From Chionoecetes opilio (Eukaryota > Arthropoda > Malacostraca > Decapoda > Majidae): a stretch of DNA of 64,000 nucleotides. The notes under the pieces are model-generated. The model saw only the letters and a program-made list of their open reading frames with translations. It was not told where the DNA came from and made no database searches. Every line of letters begins with the position of its first letter. The first letter of the stretch is position 1. Shown in pieces: positions 1-11,269 of the stretch. The stretch lies in contig JACEEZ010002651.1 of assembly GCA_016584305.1 (NCBI GenBank), forward strand, positions 233,501 to 297,500, read 5' to 3'. Both the position numbers and the translations under genes were made by a program.

Positions 1-243
1 GAAAGAAGAGAGCCTGGGCCTCTCGGAGGTTTACACGCTGCAGATGTTGAGTACTTTCATCTGAAAGGGGTTGTGGTCGCTGACATATTTGCGCCAGCAC
101 GAGCGATGGTAGCGGATTTTCAACCTAAATGCTGTTAGGCTATCTGGGATGGATGCAATCAGAGTGTCAAGTCTCAATCTCATGATGTCATTTTCCAGAA
201 GGACAGTATGTAACTTAAATTTAGTCCAGGCATCTACTGTTGA
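1..243 (-). pseudogene. XPG/FEN-like nuclease gene copy G, second part
   Basis: Read on the minus strand this gives VDAWTKFKLHTVLLENDI and IRYHRSCWRKYVSDHNPF, then after a frameshift LQRVNLREAQALFF. These match the N-terminal Cys/His zinc-binding region of the same protein family as copy B (15077-16843), as I remember it from uncharacterised invertebrate proteins. It continues the reading of 1673-2011 after the LINE inserted between them. The rest, including any nuclease core, lies left of the window. Frameshift and LINE interruption mark it as dead. Confidence 0.65.
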
Positions 244-257
244 TAGAAATGAAATGT

Positions 258-1657
258 TTTTTTTTATTTTTTTTTATTTTTTATCACAAAGGACTGGCCA
301 AGGGCACAATTTTTTCTTTTAACACAAAGACCGCTTAGTTGCCAGTCCCTATAAAGAAGACAGTAAGAGAATAATATAAAAAAGAGGGGTGAGCCAATTT
401 AGTTCGGGAGGTGTCTTGTTACTCTTCTTTTGAAAAGATTTAAGTCATAGGAAAGTGGAAAAATAGAAACAGGAAGAGAGTTCCAGAGTTTACCAGTGAA
501 AGGGATGAAAGAGTAAAGATACTGATTAACTCTTGCATTAGGAAGATGGACAGAATAGGGATGAGAATGAGTAGAAAGTCTTGTGCAGCGAGGCCGCGGG
601 AGGGGGGGAGGCATGCAGTTAGCAAGTTCAGAAGAGCAGTGAGCATGAAAATAACGGCAGAAGAGAGCAAGAGAAGCAACATTGCGGCGGTGATTTAAAG
701 ATTGAAGACAGTCAGTCAGAGGAGGGGAGTTGATGAGACGAAAAGCTTTTGACTCAACCCTGTTTAGGAAAGCTGTATGAGGGGATCCTCCCCAAACATG
801 TGAGATATACTCCATACATGGGCGGATAAGGCCCCTGTAGAGAGCAAGCAATTGAGAGGGAGAAAAAAAAGGACGCAGACGCCACAGGACACCTAACTTC
901 TTAGAAGAAGTTTTAGCAAGAGATGATATGTGAGATTTCCAGTTCAGATTTTTAGTAAAGGATAGTCCTAGAATGTTCATTGTAGAAGAAGGAGACAGTT
1001 GAGTGTCATTGAAGAAGAGGGGATAGGTATCTGGTAGGTTTTGTCGAGTAGATAGGTGAAGAAATTGGGTTTTTGAGGCATTGAACAAAACAAGGTTTGC
1101 TTTGCCCCAATCAGAAATTATAGAAAAATCAGAAGTTAGGCGCTCGGTGGTATCTCTCCGTGAATCACTTAGTTCCTGTTGAGTTGGACGTCTAATAAAC
1201 GACGTTGAAAAATGCAGGATAGAATCATTAACGTAGGAGTGGATAGGGCTTTGAGTTAGACTTAGAAGATCATTAATGAATAATAGAAAGAGAGTGGGTG
1301 ATAGGACAGAACCCTGGGGAACACCACTATTGATAGATTTAGGAGAAGAACAATGTCCGTCTACAGTAGCTGCAATAGAACGGTTTGAAAGGAAACTTAA
1401 GAAGAAGTTACAGAGAAAATGATAGAAACCGAATGAGGGTAGTTTGGAAATTAAAGATTTGTGCCAGACTCTATCAAAAGCTTTTGATATGTCAAGGGCA
1501 ACAGCAAAAGTTTCACCGAAATCCCTAAAGGAGGATGACCAAGATTCAGTTAGAAAAGCTAGAAGATCGCCAGTAGATCGCCCTATACGGAAACCGTACT
1601 GACGATCAGATAGAATATTGTGAGCAGATAGATGCTTAAGAGTAGTAATCGCTTGTC
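258..1657 (-). mobile_element. Jockey-like LINE copy 1, 5' truncated
   Basis: Non-LTR reverse transcriptase on the minus strand. Continuous reading from about 1640 down to 399: RQYGFRIGRSTGDLLAFLT, then DISKAFDRVWHKSL, SGVPQGSVLSPTLF and a degraded catalytic box SYVNDSIL where F/YADD is expected; after it WKSHISSLAKT and PCMEYISHVWGG, typical of the RT C-terminal region, ending RRVTRHLPN. A 3' UTR and an A-rich tail (T-rich on the plus strand, about 258-290) follow. The endonuclease ORF and first RT motifs are missing. Loss of both catalytic Asp residues makes this copy inactive. It interrupts nuclease gene copy G. Confidence 0.88.
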
Positions 1658-1672
1658 GCGATTACTACTCTT
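1638..1672. repeat. Perfect 15-bp hairpin at the LINE 5' junction
   Basis: Arms at 1638-1652 and 1658-1672 are perfect reverse complements around a 5-base loop (TTGTC). One arm fits the LINE reading frame, the other the edge of the nuclease gene. It sits exactly at the LINE breakpoint. Confidence 0.85.
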
Positions 1673-2011
1673 GTATCCACCTTTCATGCACCACACACAT
1701 AGAGTCTTATCAAGAAGGACATCCATGCTGGATCGGAGCCTTTTAGGTGTACTGGCCTCTGGCCGAGGGTCTTGTTGATCTGATGCTTCATTTCTTTCAA
1801 GAAGTTCCTCGGATTTCTGTTTGCGTTTTTCAGCTTGACAGAGCTTGCGCTTGCTGGATAATGATGCGTAGCAAGTGCTATGCATGTGGTGACCTTTAGG
1901 TCCCTTCTCCCAATCCACATTTTCATGTACATGTTGAAACTTATCGAGTTCTCTCCATTTTAAAGACTTTTCCCGGATGGATTCCCACTTCTCAGGTGTA
2001 ATGTTTTCCAA
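1673..2011 (-). pseudogene. XPG/FEN-like nuclease gene copy G, N-terminus
   Basis: The minus-strand frame starts Met-Glu-Asn-Ile-Thr and reads VHENVDWEKGPKGHHMHSTC, a Lys-rich stretch (CQAEKRKQKSEE), then STPKRLRSS and LCVWCMKGG before it meets the LINE. The H-x-x-x-C and C-x-x-C pairs are the zinc-binding style N-terminus of the large family whose C-terminal half is copy B. The continuing frame past about 1670 runs into LINE sequence and is not real protein. Function is inferred only from family resemblance; no nuclease residues lie in this part. Confidence 0.7.
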
Positions 2012-2652
2012 ACTGTCATCTGCTGTACATGACTTTCCACAGAGTAAAATGCACTTGTATTCATCTAAATCCTAGTTTTGTAACTCTTCACTGTCTGTTA
2101 ATCTATTATCTATTCTTTTAGTCACTTTACAAGTCGGCGATTTTCAACAGACGGGCACGCGATGCATCTGAAACAGAAGAAAATTAATATTTCATATATT
2201 TTTTTTGCCATTTCATTGTTTCTGGGCATGCGATGCAGCTGGAAAAGTATGAAAAGAAATATTAGATATAAAACAGCATGTTTTCCCCATTTCGCCGTAT
2301 CATACTTGAAAATGTATGTCAGGATGTCCCTAAAACTCTAAAATAATACTTCCAATGAGATTATCATGCTAAAATAAGTGGAAAACAACACCTCACATAT
2401 CCATCTAGCTTATCTTGTGCCGAAGATATTACATTTCATGTTTTTCAGGATGGTGGACAGTGGCCATCCTGGATTTAGAGGTCAAAATGATCCCTAAACT
2501 GTACGATAACTATTCCAGTGGCTTTGTAATGGCAGAATTAGTAAAAAATGACACCTCATTCGTCTTTCTAACTCATCTGATGCCAGAGATATAACATTTT
2601 ATGTTTTTCAAGATGTTCTGGGCATGCGTTGCAAAAAGCCAGCATGTTGACA
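2012..2652. other. Non-coding flank of nuclease copy G
   Basis: No ORF of note. The phrase GGGCA(C/T)GCG(A/T)TGCA recurs at about 2154, 2224 and 2620, and GTGGCCATCCTGGATTTA near 2460 resembles the ATGGCCGCC-type motif of the other nuclease-element ends. Probably the 5' region of copy G's element, cut off on the right by LINE copy 2. Confidence 0.35.
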
Positions 2653-4550
2653 AAGTTGTCAATCCTTATAAAGAAGACAGTAGGAAAAAGAAAGGGGGGT
2701 GGGCCAATTTAGTTCGGGAGGTGTCTTGTCACTCCTTTCTTGAAAAGATTAAAGTCGCATGAAGGAGAAAAAAAGGAATAGAAAGAGTTTACCAGTGAAA
2801 TGGATGAAAGAGTAAATATACAGATTAACTCTTGCATTTGGAAGTTGGACATAATAGGGATGATAATGAGTTGAAAGTATTGTGCAGCGAGGCCGCGGGA
2901 AGGGGGTAGGCATGTTGTTAGACAGTTCAGAAGAGTAGTTCGCATGAAAATAACGGTAGAAGGTAGCAAGAAAAGCAACATTTCGGCATTGATTTAAAGA
3001 TTGAAGACAGTCAGTCAGAGGAGGGGAATTGATGAGACGAAAAGCTTTTGACTCAGCCCTGTTTAGGAGAGCTGTATGAGTGGATCCCCCCAAACATGTG
3101 ATACTTACTCCATACATGGGCGGATAAGGCCCCTGTACAGAGCAAGAACTGGGAAGGAAAAAAAATTGATGAAGACGACACAGGACACCTAACTTCCTAG
3201 TTTTAGCAAGATATGATATGTGAGATTTCCCTTTTAGATTTTTAGTAAAGGATATCTCGGAAATGTTCATTGTAGAAGAGAAATATAGTTGAGTGTCATT
3301 ACAAAAGAGGGGCTAGTTATCTGGAAGGTTCGTTCGAGTCGATAGGTGAAGAAATTGGGTTTTTGAGGCACTAAACAAAGTATAAAGTTATAGAAAGATT
3401 AGAAGTTCGGCGCTCGGTGGCATCTCTCCGTGAATCACTTAGTTCCTGTTGAGTAGGACGTCTAATGAACGACGTTGAAAAATGCAGAATATAATCATCA
3501 GCGTAGGAGTGGATAGGGCTTTGAGTAAGACTTAGAAGATCATTACTGAATAATAAAAAGAGTGTGGGTGATAGGACAGAACCCTGAGAAACACCACTAT
3601 TGATGGTCTTAAGAGATGAACAAAGATCGTCTACAGTTGATACAATAAAACGGTTTAAAAGGAAACTTAAGATGAAGAAGGTGCACAGAGAAGGATAGAA
3701 ACCGAATGAGGGTAGTTTGAAAATAGATTTTTTGTGCGTGACATGTCAAAAGCTTTTGATATGTCAAGGGCAACAGCAAAAGTTTTACCGAAACCCCTAA
3801 TGGAGGATGACAAAGATAGTGTTAGGAAAACCAGACAATCGGCAGTAGATCGCCCTTTACGGAAGCCGTACTGACGATCAGATAAGAGATTGTGAGCAGA
3901 TACAGTAGATGCTTATGAATCTTCTTATTAAGTATAGTTTCAAATGCTTTAGAAAGACAGGAAGTCAAACCTATAGGACGGTAGTTTGAAGGATTAGAAC
4001 GGTCACCCTTCTTAGGAACAGGTTGGATGTGATCAAACTTCTAGCAAGAAGGAAAGGTGGAAGTAGATAGACAAAGACGGAAAAGTTTGACCAGGCAGGG
4101 TGCAAGCACAGAAGCAAAGTTTTTTGAAAAAATTAGGAGGGACTCCGTCAGGACCGTAAGCATTCCGAGGATTTAGGCCGAAACGGGGAAAGGAAACATC
4201 CTTCCGAAGGATCTTAATAACAGGCATAATATAATCAGAGGATGGAGAAGAAGGAAGAACAAGAAGAATTTTCAGCAAAGGTTTGAGCAAAGAGTTCAGC
4301 TTTAGAAATAGATGGGACAGCTGGGTGAAGGATAGAAAGATGCAGCAGAAAAATTGTTAGAAATGTTATTCTCTAGCTGCCTGAAGTCACGAGAAGAGTT
4401 TGATTCAGAAAGATTTTGACATTTTATATGAATGAAGGAGTTTTTGGTAAGTTGAAGAAAATATTTGGCTTGATTACGGGCAGAAATATAAATACAGGGC
4501 ATACGTTTCAGTAGATGGATGGTTACGGTACCGTCTGTGAGTAGCATCTA
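2653..4550 (-). mobile_element. Jockey-like LINE copy 2, decayed
   Basis: Second copy of the family at 258-1657, same strand, more decayed. It retains upstream RT sequence absent from copy 1: minus-strand pieces ARNQAKYFLQLTKNSFI (4302-4547) and LNPRNAYGPDGVPPNFFKKL (4033-4290), then the palm region (3260-3960) and the C-terminal region (2749-3270: PRPRCTILSTHYHPY), broken by many frameshifts. No A-tail is visible at 2653, so the 3' end is truncated as well. The right boundary is approximate. Confidence 0.82.
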
Positions 4551-5377
4551 ATGCTGCTACTATCACTGCTACTACTACAGACATTAACCTTACTCCTCTA
4601 ACAGATGTACGTACCTACTCATGCCATAGCGACTCACTCTCATGCTGTACTAGCCAACCCTGGTGCTCTATATCCTACTTCACTGAAGGGCTACCCACAG
4701 AGTCTTCCATGCGCCCAATTAGTGGATATAAGGGGGACTACAATGCATATAAATTTATCACTCTGTGTGAGGATGTCATGAAACACTTATATTTTTATAA
4801 GCCAACTTATAAAAGAGCTTTCATTAGATCAAGACTACAACTTGGATCTAGAGCTCATCATTAAATGCAGAGCACAGCACTTTCTGCTCGAAAAATTGGG
4901 CAAGATTATGAAAATTCAGGGACAAATTCCTGTGAGTTTTCAGTGGTGGGGCAGCGACCACCGTAGTGAACCAAGTAAGTTACGTGGTTGAATCTGTAAT
5001 AACGAATTTGTCGTCGCAAACTATATGGAATAGTTCTATTACTGTCAACTTGTTAACAGAGTGATGTATACAAATAATAAAAGAGTCCAATTTGTGTAAT
5101 GGACAGTAACTTATCATGGACAATGTGTCAAATTCCTCAAACTTTTGTTATAAATGCTACATGTCCAGGGGAAGGTGCGGCGTGTAGTTATTTCCTTGCC
5201 CTTCCATGTTACGGACGAAGTAGTGGATTTCATACTTGTGCTAGGTCCTTCCTGGACGTCCAATGTCTCCTTCAAGCAGGTGAAAGGATACGCAGAGGTA
5301 ACTTAACCTGCTTTAATCCTAGAAGGGACAAGCGTGCCTGACCAGTCATGGTCATGGCACAATACACACTGGAGGCC
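4551..5377. other. No recognised feature
   Basis: A CTACTA-rich stretch near 4553-4580, then unremarkable sequence. The 80-codon plus-strand reading at 5099-5341 matches no family I know and has no supporting context. Confidence 0.4.
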
Positions 5378-6195
5378 CAGTGTTGCCAGATCGATCTGCC
5401 AAAATTTCCCTATATTCACCTCAAACATTTCCCTGGTTAGCCCTGTATTTCCCTGTCGCCTTTAAATCAGTTTTTCCGTCAGAATTGCACAATTTGCAAT
5501 GGAAATACAGAGGGCCTTTACCCCTTCATATCAGCCAATTAAAAATTTGGGGTCACTTTCTCATTTATCAATGTATCTTTGAGTGTACGCCTGGCGTTTG
5601 CGCTTGTATGGAGGCAGTGGCGCAACCAGGGGGCTCTCCGAAATTTTCTTCCTTGTAAGAAATCAGAATACACTAAGTCAGTTAAAAAAAAGTTATTACA
5701 GGTTCTACCTAGCGATGTGACCGCGTCACCTGACCGTGTACACCTATACCTTGATTTGGTCGCGCATATGCTTCACGAAATGTCTTGAGCAAGCATCTAA
5801 CAGCACCAAAACTATTGTTTCAGCAGCAGAAATATGAAATCAGGCCTGAAAAGGCCATCAGTCGATGGCGGAAAAATTTACCATCCAGCGACTAGCGATA
5901 AATCTGGCGGATTTACTGTGTAGCTACTGGGTGCGAATACAAATTTCTGCCCCCCCTCACCGAAAAATATTCCTAGGTGCACCTCTGGCTGGAGGAGTAG
6001 ACATGACTACAGGTCACATCAATAACACAGTAACAGAAATCCTTCAGAGACTTCCAAACGTCAATCAGTACGGCAGATTTACCGGGAACTGAGAATGAAC
6101 TCACGGGAGTCTAAGATAGGACCTCAGAACACGTACTGTTCCGACACTGTGCGAAAACCGGACGAGAACGATACGGCTATTTCGAGACTTCAGCG

Positions 6196-6294
<99 letters not shown>

Positions 6295-6445
6295 ATTTCG
6301 AGATATATACACAAAAAGTTTATATATTCTCCGTATCTTTCGAATTTCCCTATATTGTGGTATATTTTCAATTTTCTTCCCTGTTTCCCTGTAGTGACCT
6401 GAATTTCCCTTAAACAGGGAAATTTCCCTGCATCTGGCAGCACTG
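5378..6445. mobile_element. hAT-like MITE with CAGTG ends
   Basis: Starts CAGTGTTGCCAGAT (5378) and ends ATCTGGCAGCACTG (6445), imperfect terminal inverted repeats of the CAG-x-G kind seen in hAT elements. Subterminal sequence is rich in TTTCCCT/AGGGAAA on both sides. No transposase ORF. The flanking 8-mers (CTGGAGGC / CTGGAGCG, offset by a few bases) agree only partly, so the target duplication is uncertain. Contains a long CT microsatellite. Confidence 0.6.
6199..6291. repeat. (CT)n microsatellite
   Basis: 93 bp of uninterrupted CT dinucleotides. Long Ser-Leu or Arg-Glu readings here are artefacts. Confidence 0.99.
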
Positions 6446-6474
6446 AGTCTGGAGCGGATCTCTTGGCCCACTCC

Positions 6475-6983
6475 CAGGGCTCCCACAAATCATTCAAGGA
6501 AATTCCCCAGAGAAAACCCGAAAATTCCCTAGATCGATCAAAATATTCCTAAAACTTGTATATGAAGCAATAACCATAATTTATCACATATGAAGGTTAG
6601 CATAAATACATATTGAATGAAAATTGTTCCTTTATTGTTATTTACATAAATAAAACTCTATAATCACAGGATGTGAAACAAAAATCTATCTGTCTATCTA
6701 TAGAATCTATCTATCTATCCCGGGCGGAGCGAAGATAGATGGGTGGTCTTTCTTAAAACCCAAGCCCCTGTCCACCCAGCAATGAATGAATACCGGGGCT
6801 GCAGCGGTAGATCACTACGGCTCTGAGGAATTATCCCCTAAACAAACAAACAAACAAACAAACAAAATATATACTTAGGCACATTCCCCCAAATTCCCCA
6901 AACTTTAGCAGGTTCCTAGATTATTCCTAAATTACTCCAAAAGTTCCAATATAGGAACAAAATCCCTAAAAGTGGGAGCACTG
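6475..6983. mobile_element. hAT MITE with 8-bp target duplication
   Basis: Starts CAGGGCTCCCAC, ends GTGGGAGCACTG, and is flanked on both sides by CCCACTCC (6467-6474 and 6984-6991). An 8-bp duplication with CAG-type ends is the hAT signature. 509 bp, no ORF; it has been invaded by a SINE fragment and simple repeats. Confidence 0.85.
6719..6810 (+). mobile_element. tRNA-Val SINE fragment
   Basis: Begins with the last bases of the tRNA head (CCCGGGCGGAGCG) and continues with the body shared with 63434-63735 (CCAAGCCCCTGTCCACCCAG). The A and B boxes are missing. A (CAAA)n run follows at about 6841-6866 and a (TATC)n run precedes it. Confidence 0.75.
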
Positions 6984-6991
6984 CCCACTCC

Positions 6992-7410
6992 AAAAGTTGC
7001 CACATAGGCTTTTACATGTTTCCCTTATAATAGGCTTTTACCTGTTTATTACATACTCGTATGTGTTTCTACACACCAGCACATCGCTCGGCCACACCTC
7101 TACTGTGTCCTCACAGTCTTTACATATGTCACTTTTAAAGTTCCCTTATCGAGTGGGCCTCACAGAGATCACCAATGATCACCAATGATCTTCACGTCCT
7201 TCACCTAGATGGCGATCTATGATCACCAATCACTTCACATCCTGCTTGGTATGTGAAAACAAAATTGTTCATCAGTACATAAAAAAAAAATTATGATATA
7301 CTCACATTGTATAAGAAAATACATAATAATGTAGTACTACTAGGAATATAATATGAAATGTAAAATTAATAATAAGACACTAGTAAGATAATACTAATAA
7401 TACTGTAATG
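6992..7410. other. AT-rich, nothing recognised
   Basis: Short direct repeat GATCACCAATGATC near 7168-7192; otherwise A+T-rich. Possibly 3' UTR/LTR remains of gypsy 1 that follows on the minus strand. Confidence 0.35.
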
Positions 7411-9462
7411 CTAACATAATGCTAATAATATTACACATAATACTAATAATAAGGACATGTGAGAGAAAACAAAAAAAGGTATGTTGACATAAGTAGTGGG
7501 CCTGTTCTGTGCAGGAGAGGTCACTTTGACTCTCTTTAGCCTATCTACATGTACAACTTCTGTAGTATTATGAGTTTTATCAAGAAGTATGTATTTATTT
7601 CCATGTATTTTACTTGTGACTAAATAAGGTCCTGAAAATTTAGAAGACAACTTATTTTGTCGTTCAGGAGAACGTTTCATAACAAAATCACCTATGGAAA
7701 TTACAATAGGACAAGCTTGACTATGCTGTCTATGCATCATCTCCTGACAAGAAGCTTTAAGTCTCCCTAGAACTGATCTGTGAATGGTCTGAAAAGATCT
7801 AAGTTGAATTTTAGCATAATCCTCCACTGAGTAGACAGGAACAAGGAGATTGCAAAAGCACGTCATAAGGTAATCGCTTGTCGATACCATACAAAATAAA
7901 ATGTGGAGTCTTTCCTGTAGAGGAATTAACTGAGCCATTTATCGACGCAGCTACATGTGGTAACCAGTCTTCCCAAGAGTCATGAAACTCGCCAGAAAAA
8001 TGGCGAAGGACATCAAGATTCTTCTTATTTGTCCTTTCAACGAGCCCATTGCTCGCAGGGTGATGAGCAGTAATGAAAGTTTGCTTAATTTGAAACTGCT
8101 CACAAATGTTGTGAAGAATTTGATTTGCAAATTCAGGGCTATTAACTGAAATGAGCACTCGAGGTGTTGTATAGGGACAAATTAATTTTGAAACTAGAGC
8201 ATGAGCAACAGTTATAGCAGACTTGTTAGGCAAGGGGACTAGAATCACATATCGTGTGAAATGGTCTACACATACAAGAACATATGGTGACCCTTGATGA
8301 CTTCGAGGAAGCTGCAACAAGTCGATGCCTACAGTGTCAAAGGAAGAATCAGGAAAGGGTATTCAAGGATAGGAGCAGTTCTCGTACTACCCTTGGTTTG
8401 TGCACATGAAAGACATTGAGTAGCATGTTTCTCTGCATCAATGCGCATGGTTGGCCAATAAATCTTACGACGACCAGCGGACAAGATTCTGTCTCGACCT
8501 GGATGTCCTGATTGAGGCATGTCGTGAATGAGTTTTAAAGCAGTTTCCACTAGACTGGTAGGAATAACTAGTTGAGTAACAGTGTTCTCATCAATAGTAA
8601 CATTACGACAAAAAACTTCATCAACTAATTAAATCTGTAAAAGTGGAACTGACAATTTAGGCAATAAAGATTCATCTCCAGACTCTAGTGCATAAATCAC
8701 TTTTGACCACACAAGATCTTGACGTTGAGCATTAGATAAGTCTTGAAGAGAGAAATTTGAAGTGTCTGATAGCACAGCTACTAGAATGTTGCGTGAAAGT
8801 GCGTCTGCAACATGAGTTTTATCACCAGGTAAATATTTGATAGTAGGATCAAATTCCTAAATAGTGATGAACCACCGGGCCACACGGCCACAGAGGTTTT
8901 TCCCTTTAAAGAGATTCAGCACTGCAGTGTGATCAGTGTAAACTGTAATGGGATAACCATAGATAATTTCCTTAAAGTGCTTAAGAGCCCACACCACAGC
9001 AAGAGCTTCAAGGTGAGTTACTGAGTACCGTGACTCTACATCATTAAGCACTCTACTGGCATATGCAACAACATGAGGGCGTTTCCCTTCAACTGTTTGC
9101 ATCAAGACTGCACCAACGCCTAGTGCCGAAGCGTCTGTCACAAGAGTGAAAGGCATATGGTAGGCAGGAAATGTAAGAATTGGCGCATGTGTAAGAGCCT
9201 GCTTCAAAGTATCAAAACTTTGTTGTTGGGGACCATTCCAAGGGAAAGGAACGTCCTTTTTCAAAAGTCGTGTCAGAGGACTAGCAATAGAAGCATAGTT
9301 CTTTACAAAAGCACGATAGTAACCCGACAACCCAAGGAAAGACCGTACCTTTTCAGTGGTGGTAGGGGTTGGGAAATTCTTGACTGCTTTGATTTTACAA
9401 TCCAACGTGTGGATTCCATCCTTGTCGACAGCATGGCCTATGAGTTGTATGGATATCTTTAA
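7411..9462 (-). mobile_element. Ty3/gypsy retrotransposon remnant (gypsy 1)
   Basis: Minus-strand pol fragments in the usual order. 9405-8857: end of RT and RNase H (KVRSFLGLSGYYRAFVKNYA, LVTDASALGVGAVLMQ, HLEALAVVWALKHF, VYTDHTAVL). 8550-8329: integrase zinc finger (SGHPGRDRI, YWPTMRIDA, CLSCAQTKG). 8320-7811: integrase core with VDHFTRYV and NGLVERTN. 7938-7411: C-terminal part. The second catalytic Asp is lost (VLISVNSPEF where D-N-G/S-P-EF is usual) and stops divide the frames, so it is inactive. Gag, protease and most of RT are missing, truncated at about 9462, just 150 bp before the dynein exon. No LTR was identified. Confidence 0.88.
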
Positions 9463-9611
9463 CCATGCTGGGAATTATCACATAATAAATGACTTGAGTG
9501 TATATATAAAATAGTTGTTGAAATTTGTTTAATCTGCATATCACATGTTTTTGATTGATGTCCGTAAATTATTATGTTCTAGAATTGTTACACTTGTTTC
9601 TTGTTTTGCAG

Positions 9612-9838
9612 GAACTTGTAGCTGAGATGATTATTAACCCTCATGTCCTGAAAGCCACCAACCGCACTGGAATATTTTCAAGGCTTGAGCAGCTGCAAGC
9701 AGAATTGACATTATGTGAGAAAACTCTTGCAGAATATTTAGAAACAAAGAGACTCGCTTTCCCAAGGTTCTACTTTGTTTCAACTGCTGATCTTCTTGAT
9801 ATCTTGTCAAATGGGAATCAACCAGTGAAAGTCACAAG
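9612..9838 (+). CDS. DNAH: Axonemal dynein heavy chain exon (linker region)
   Basis: Internal exon of 227 bp, open from Glu-Leu-Val-Ala to Lys-Val-Thr plus two bases of an Arg codon. It is preceded by a pyrimidine tract and AG (9610-9611) and followed by AAG|GTAAGA. The peptide contains AFPRFYFVS and [11 protein letters not shown], signature blocks of the dynein heavy-chain linker (DHC N2) region ahead of the AAA+ motor; the wording is that of the DNAH9/11/17 (outer-arm beta-type) group rather than DNAH5/8 or cytoplasmic dynein. The family protein is over 4,000 residues and powers axonemal outer arms by ATP-driven stroke on microtubules. Exon and family calls come from the sequence; the paralogue is inferred from remembered family sequences. 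The next exon is at 62715. Confidence 0.93.
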
Positions 9839-9842
9839 GTAA

Positions 9843-10235
9843 GATGCTTTTCTTTTAATTAAGAGGCTTACTTATTGTCTCATAAAAATACGCAAGTTTA
9901 ATAAAAAAAAAAATTATAGTGCCTAAATGGGTTCTCAAATGTATATAATAATACCAAGCTGCCACTACTACTTGTTCAGAAACGTGTAAAGGCATTTGGG
10001 TGAATACCCACTAGAGCGTATTCACCCAAATGCCAAAATCACCCAATGGAGTTGTAATGGAATAAAAATAAGGAAAGTAAGGTCTTGCATCAGCTCACCA
10101 AATTCATATTAACCAAATGCAAATTATCAAACCAAGAGGAAAAAGATAAAAATTGGTACCCAAACCCTTAGAAAGACAACCCCTTTTTGTGTATTTGGTG
10201 GCTTAAAACATTTATTTTTTTAAATCATTATCGCA
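9843..10235. other. Intron sequence without recognised feature
   Basis: AT-rich start of the large intron. The phrase CATTTGGGTGA recurs inverted (TCACCCAAATG) near 9994-10034, making a local hairpin of about 15 bp per arm. Confidence 0.4.
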
Positions 10236-10386
10236 TAGAGCCTGCCGGCACATGAGACTCAGCCACCTGCCTAGCAACACGCCATGCACACATTCGCACG
10301 TACGCACTCACTCACTTCCACACACAAGCTCCCTCTATAATCTGCACCTTCAAATTGAGGCGCCTGGCTCTACAGTACTCAATAGG
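10236..10386 (+). repeat. Fragment of the LTR-like repeat found in the inverted arms
   Basis: Matches, on the reverse complement, about 29540-29680: shared phrases include CACTCACTTCCACA, CAAGCTCCCT and GAGCCTGCC(A/G)GCACA. Same family as the outer arms around nuclease copy A. Confidence 0.6.
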
Positions 10387-10593
10387 ACCGTTTTGGTTAA
10401 GGACTTAAGGGATAATAGATACTACATACCGCCAGCATTTTAATTTCCTAATTTCTTTTGTGGACCTTGGAGATTGTTCATATACGAGTGGTTGTTCATA
10501 AAAATTGTATGTACATATTCTTATAATTCATTTAAAGTTGGTTTCCTGCCTTATAAGGAGGTAACAACATATTTTGTGAAGTTTTGTTGATGT
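10387..10593. repeat. Dispersed module, inverted copy at 20066-20274
   Basis: Runs from ACCGTTTTGGTTAAGG to GTTTTGTTGATGT; the reverse complement occurs at 20066-20274 with most words kept (ATAGATACTACATA, CCTTGGAGATTG, GGTAACAACATATTT). About 210 bp, non-coding, with GTTTTG/CAAAAC-like ends. A small non-autonomous element is likely. Confidence 0.65.
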
Positions 10594-11269
10594 GGCCATA
10601 TACGTCAAGGGATGAATATTTATCGGTTTTTACACATGTGTATAAATATTTCTTGATCGATAGTTATATTTAAATACTCCCAGTGGTCACCAGCAAAGGT
10701 ATTAAAAGAAAAAGAAGCCCAGAGTCTGAGCACAGTCTCCCCAGACCAAGACCCAGACCGTATTATGTATCTTTTAACAGCAGATAAATCTGCTAATTTG
10801 ACTTTACAGCTACGTATATATATGACTTTAAGGTGGTGTAAGTTCATATAAGGAATAATATTAATAGAGTTCCTTAGTCGTGCTGATCGTTATTTACCCT
10901 ATACATAACAGATTCTTGCAATGGTTATAATGGTTGGTATTTGTGAAATATAAGCAGTTTTACGCGTATAATCTGTAAATAAAAATACATTAGACATACA
11001 TTAACTTTTATTTGTTTCTCAGATAGTGAATAGTTCCTGCATACATGAGTTAAGAGACGAAACATAACCTTCTGTGCCAAATTTGTTCCTTTGCCCCTGT
11101 AGTATCTGTCGATGGGAACCGTAATCTCTTTGACGAAAATCTTGATTTGTTGTTTTCATACCTTTGCTGGTGACCACTGGGAGTATTCAAATAAAAGTAT
11201 AGATCAAGAAATATACATATACATGTGTAAAACCGATATATATTCATCCCTTGACGTATATGGCGACAT
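10590..11269. mobile_element. MITE with TIRs of about 110 bp
   Basis: Left arm about 10590-10702 and right arm about 11158-11269 are inverted copies: GCCATATACGTCAAGGGATG, TACACATGTGTA, CTCCCAGTGGTCACCAGCAA against their complements. No ORF between them. A clean target duplication was not found. It abuts the module at 10387. Confidence 0.75.

Noticed and set aside
5099..5341. 80-codon secreted Cys-rich protein
   Set aside because: No signal peptide, no recognised Cys spacing, and surrounded by repeats.
6095..6497. Long Ser-Leu / Arg-Glu repeat proteins
   Set aside because: Pure translation of the CT microsatellite within a non-coding MITE.
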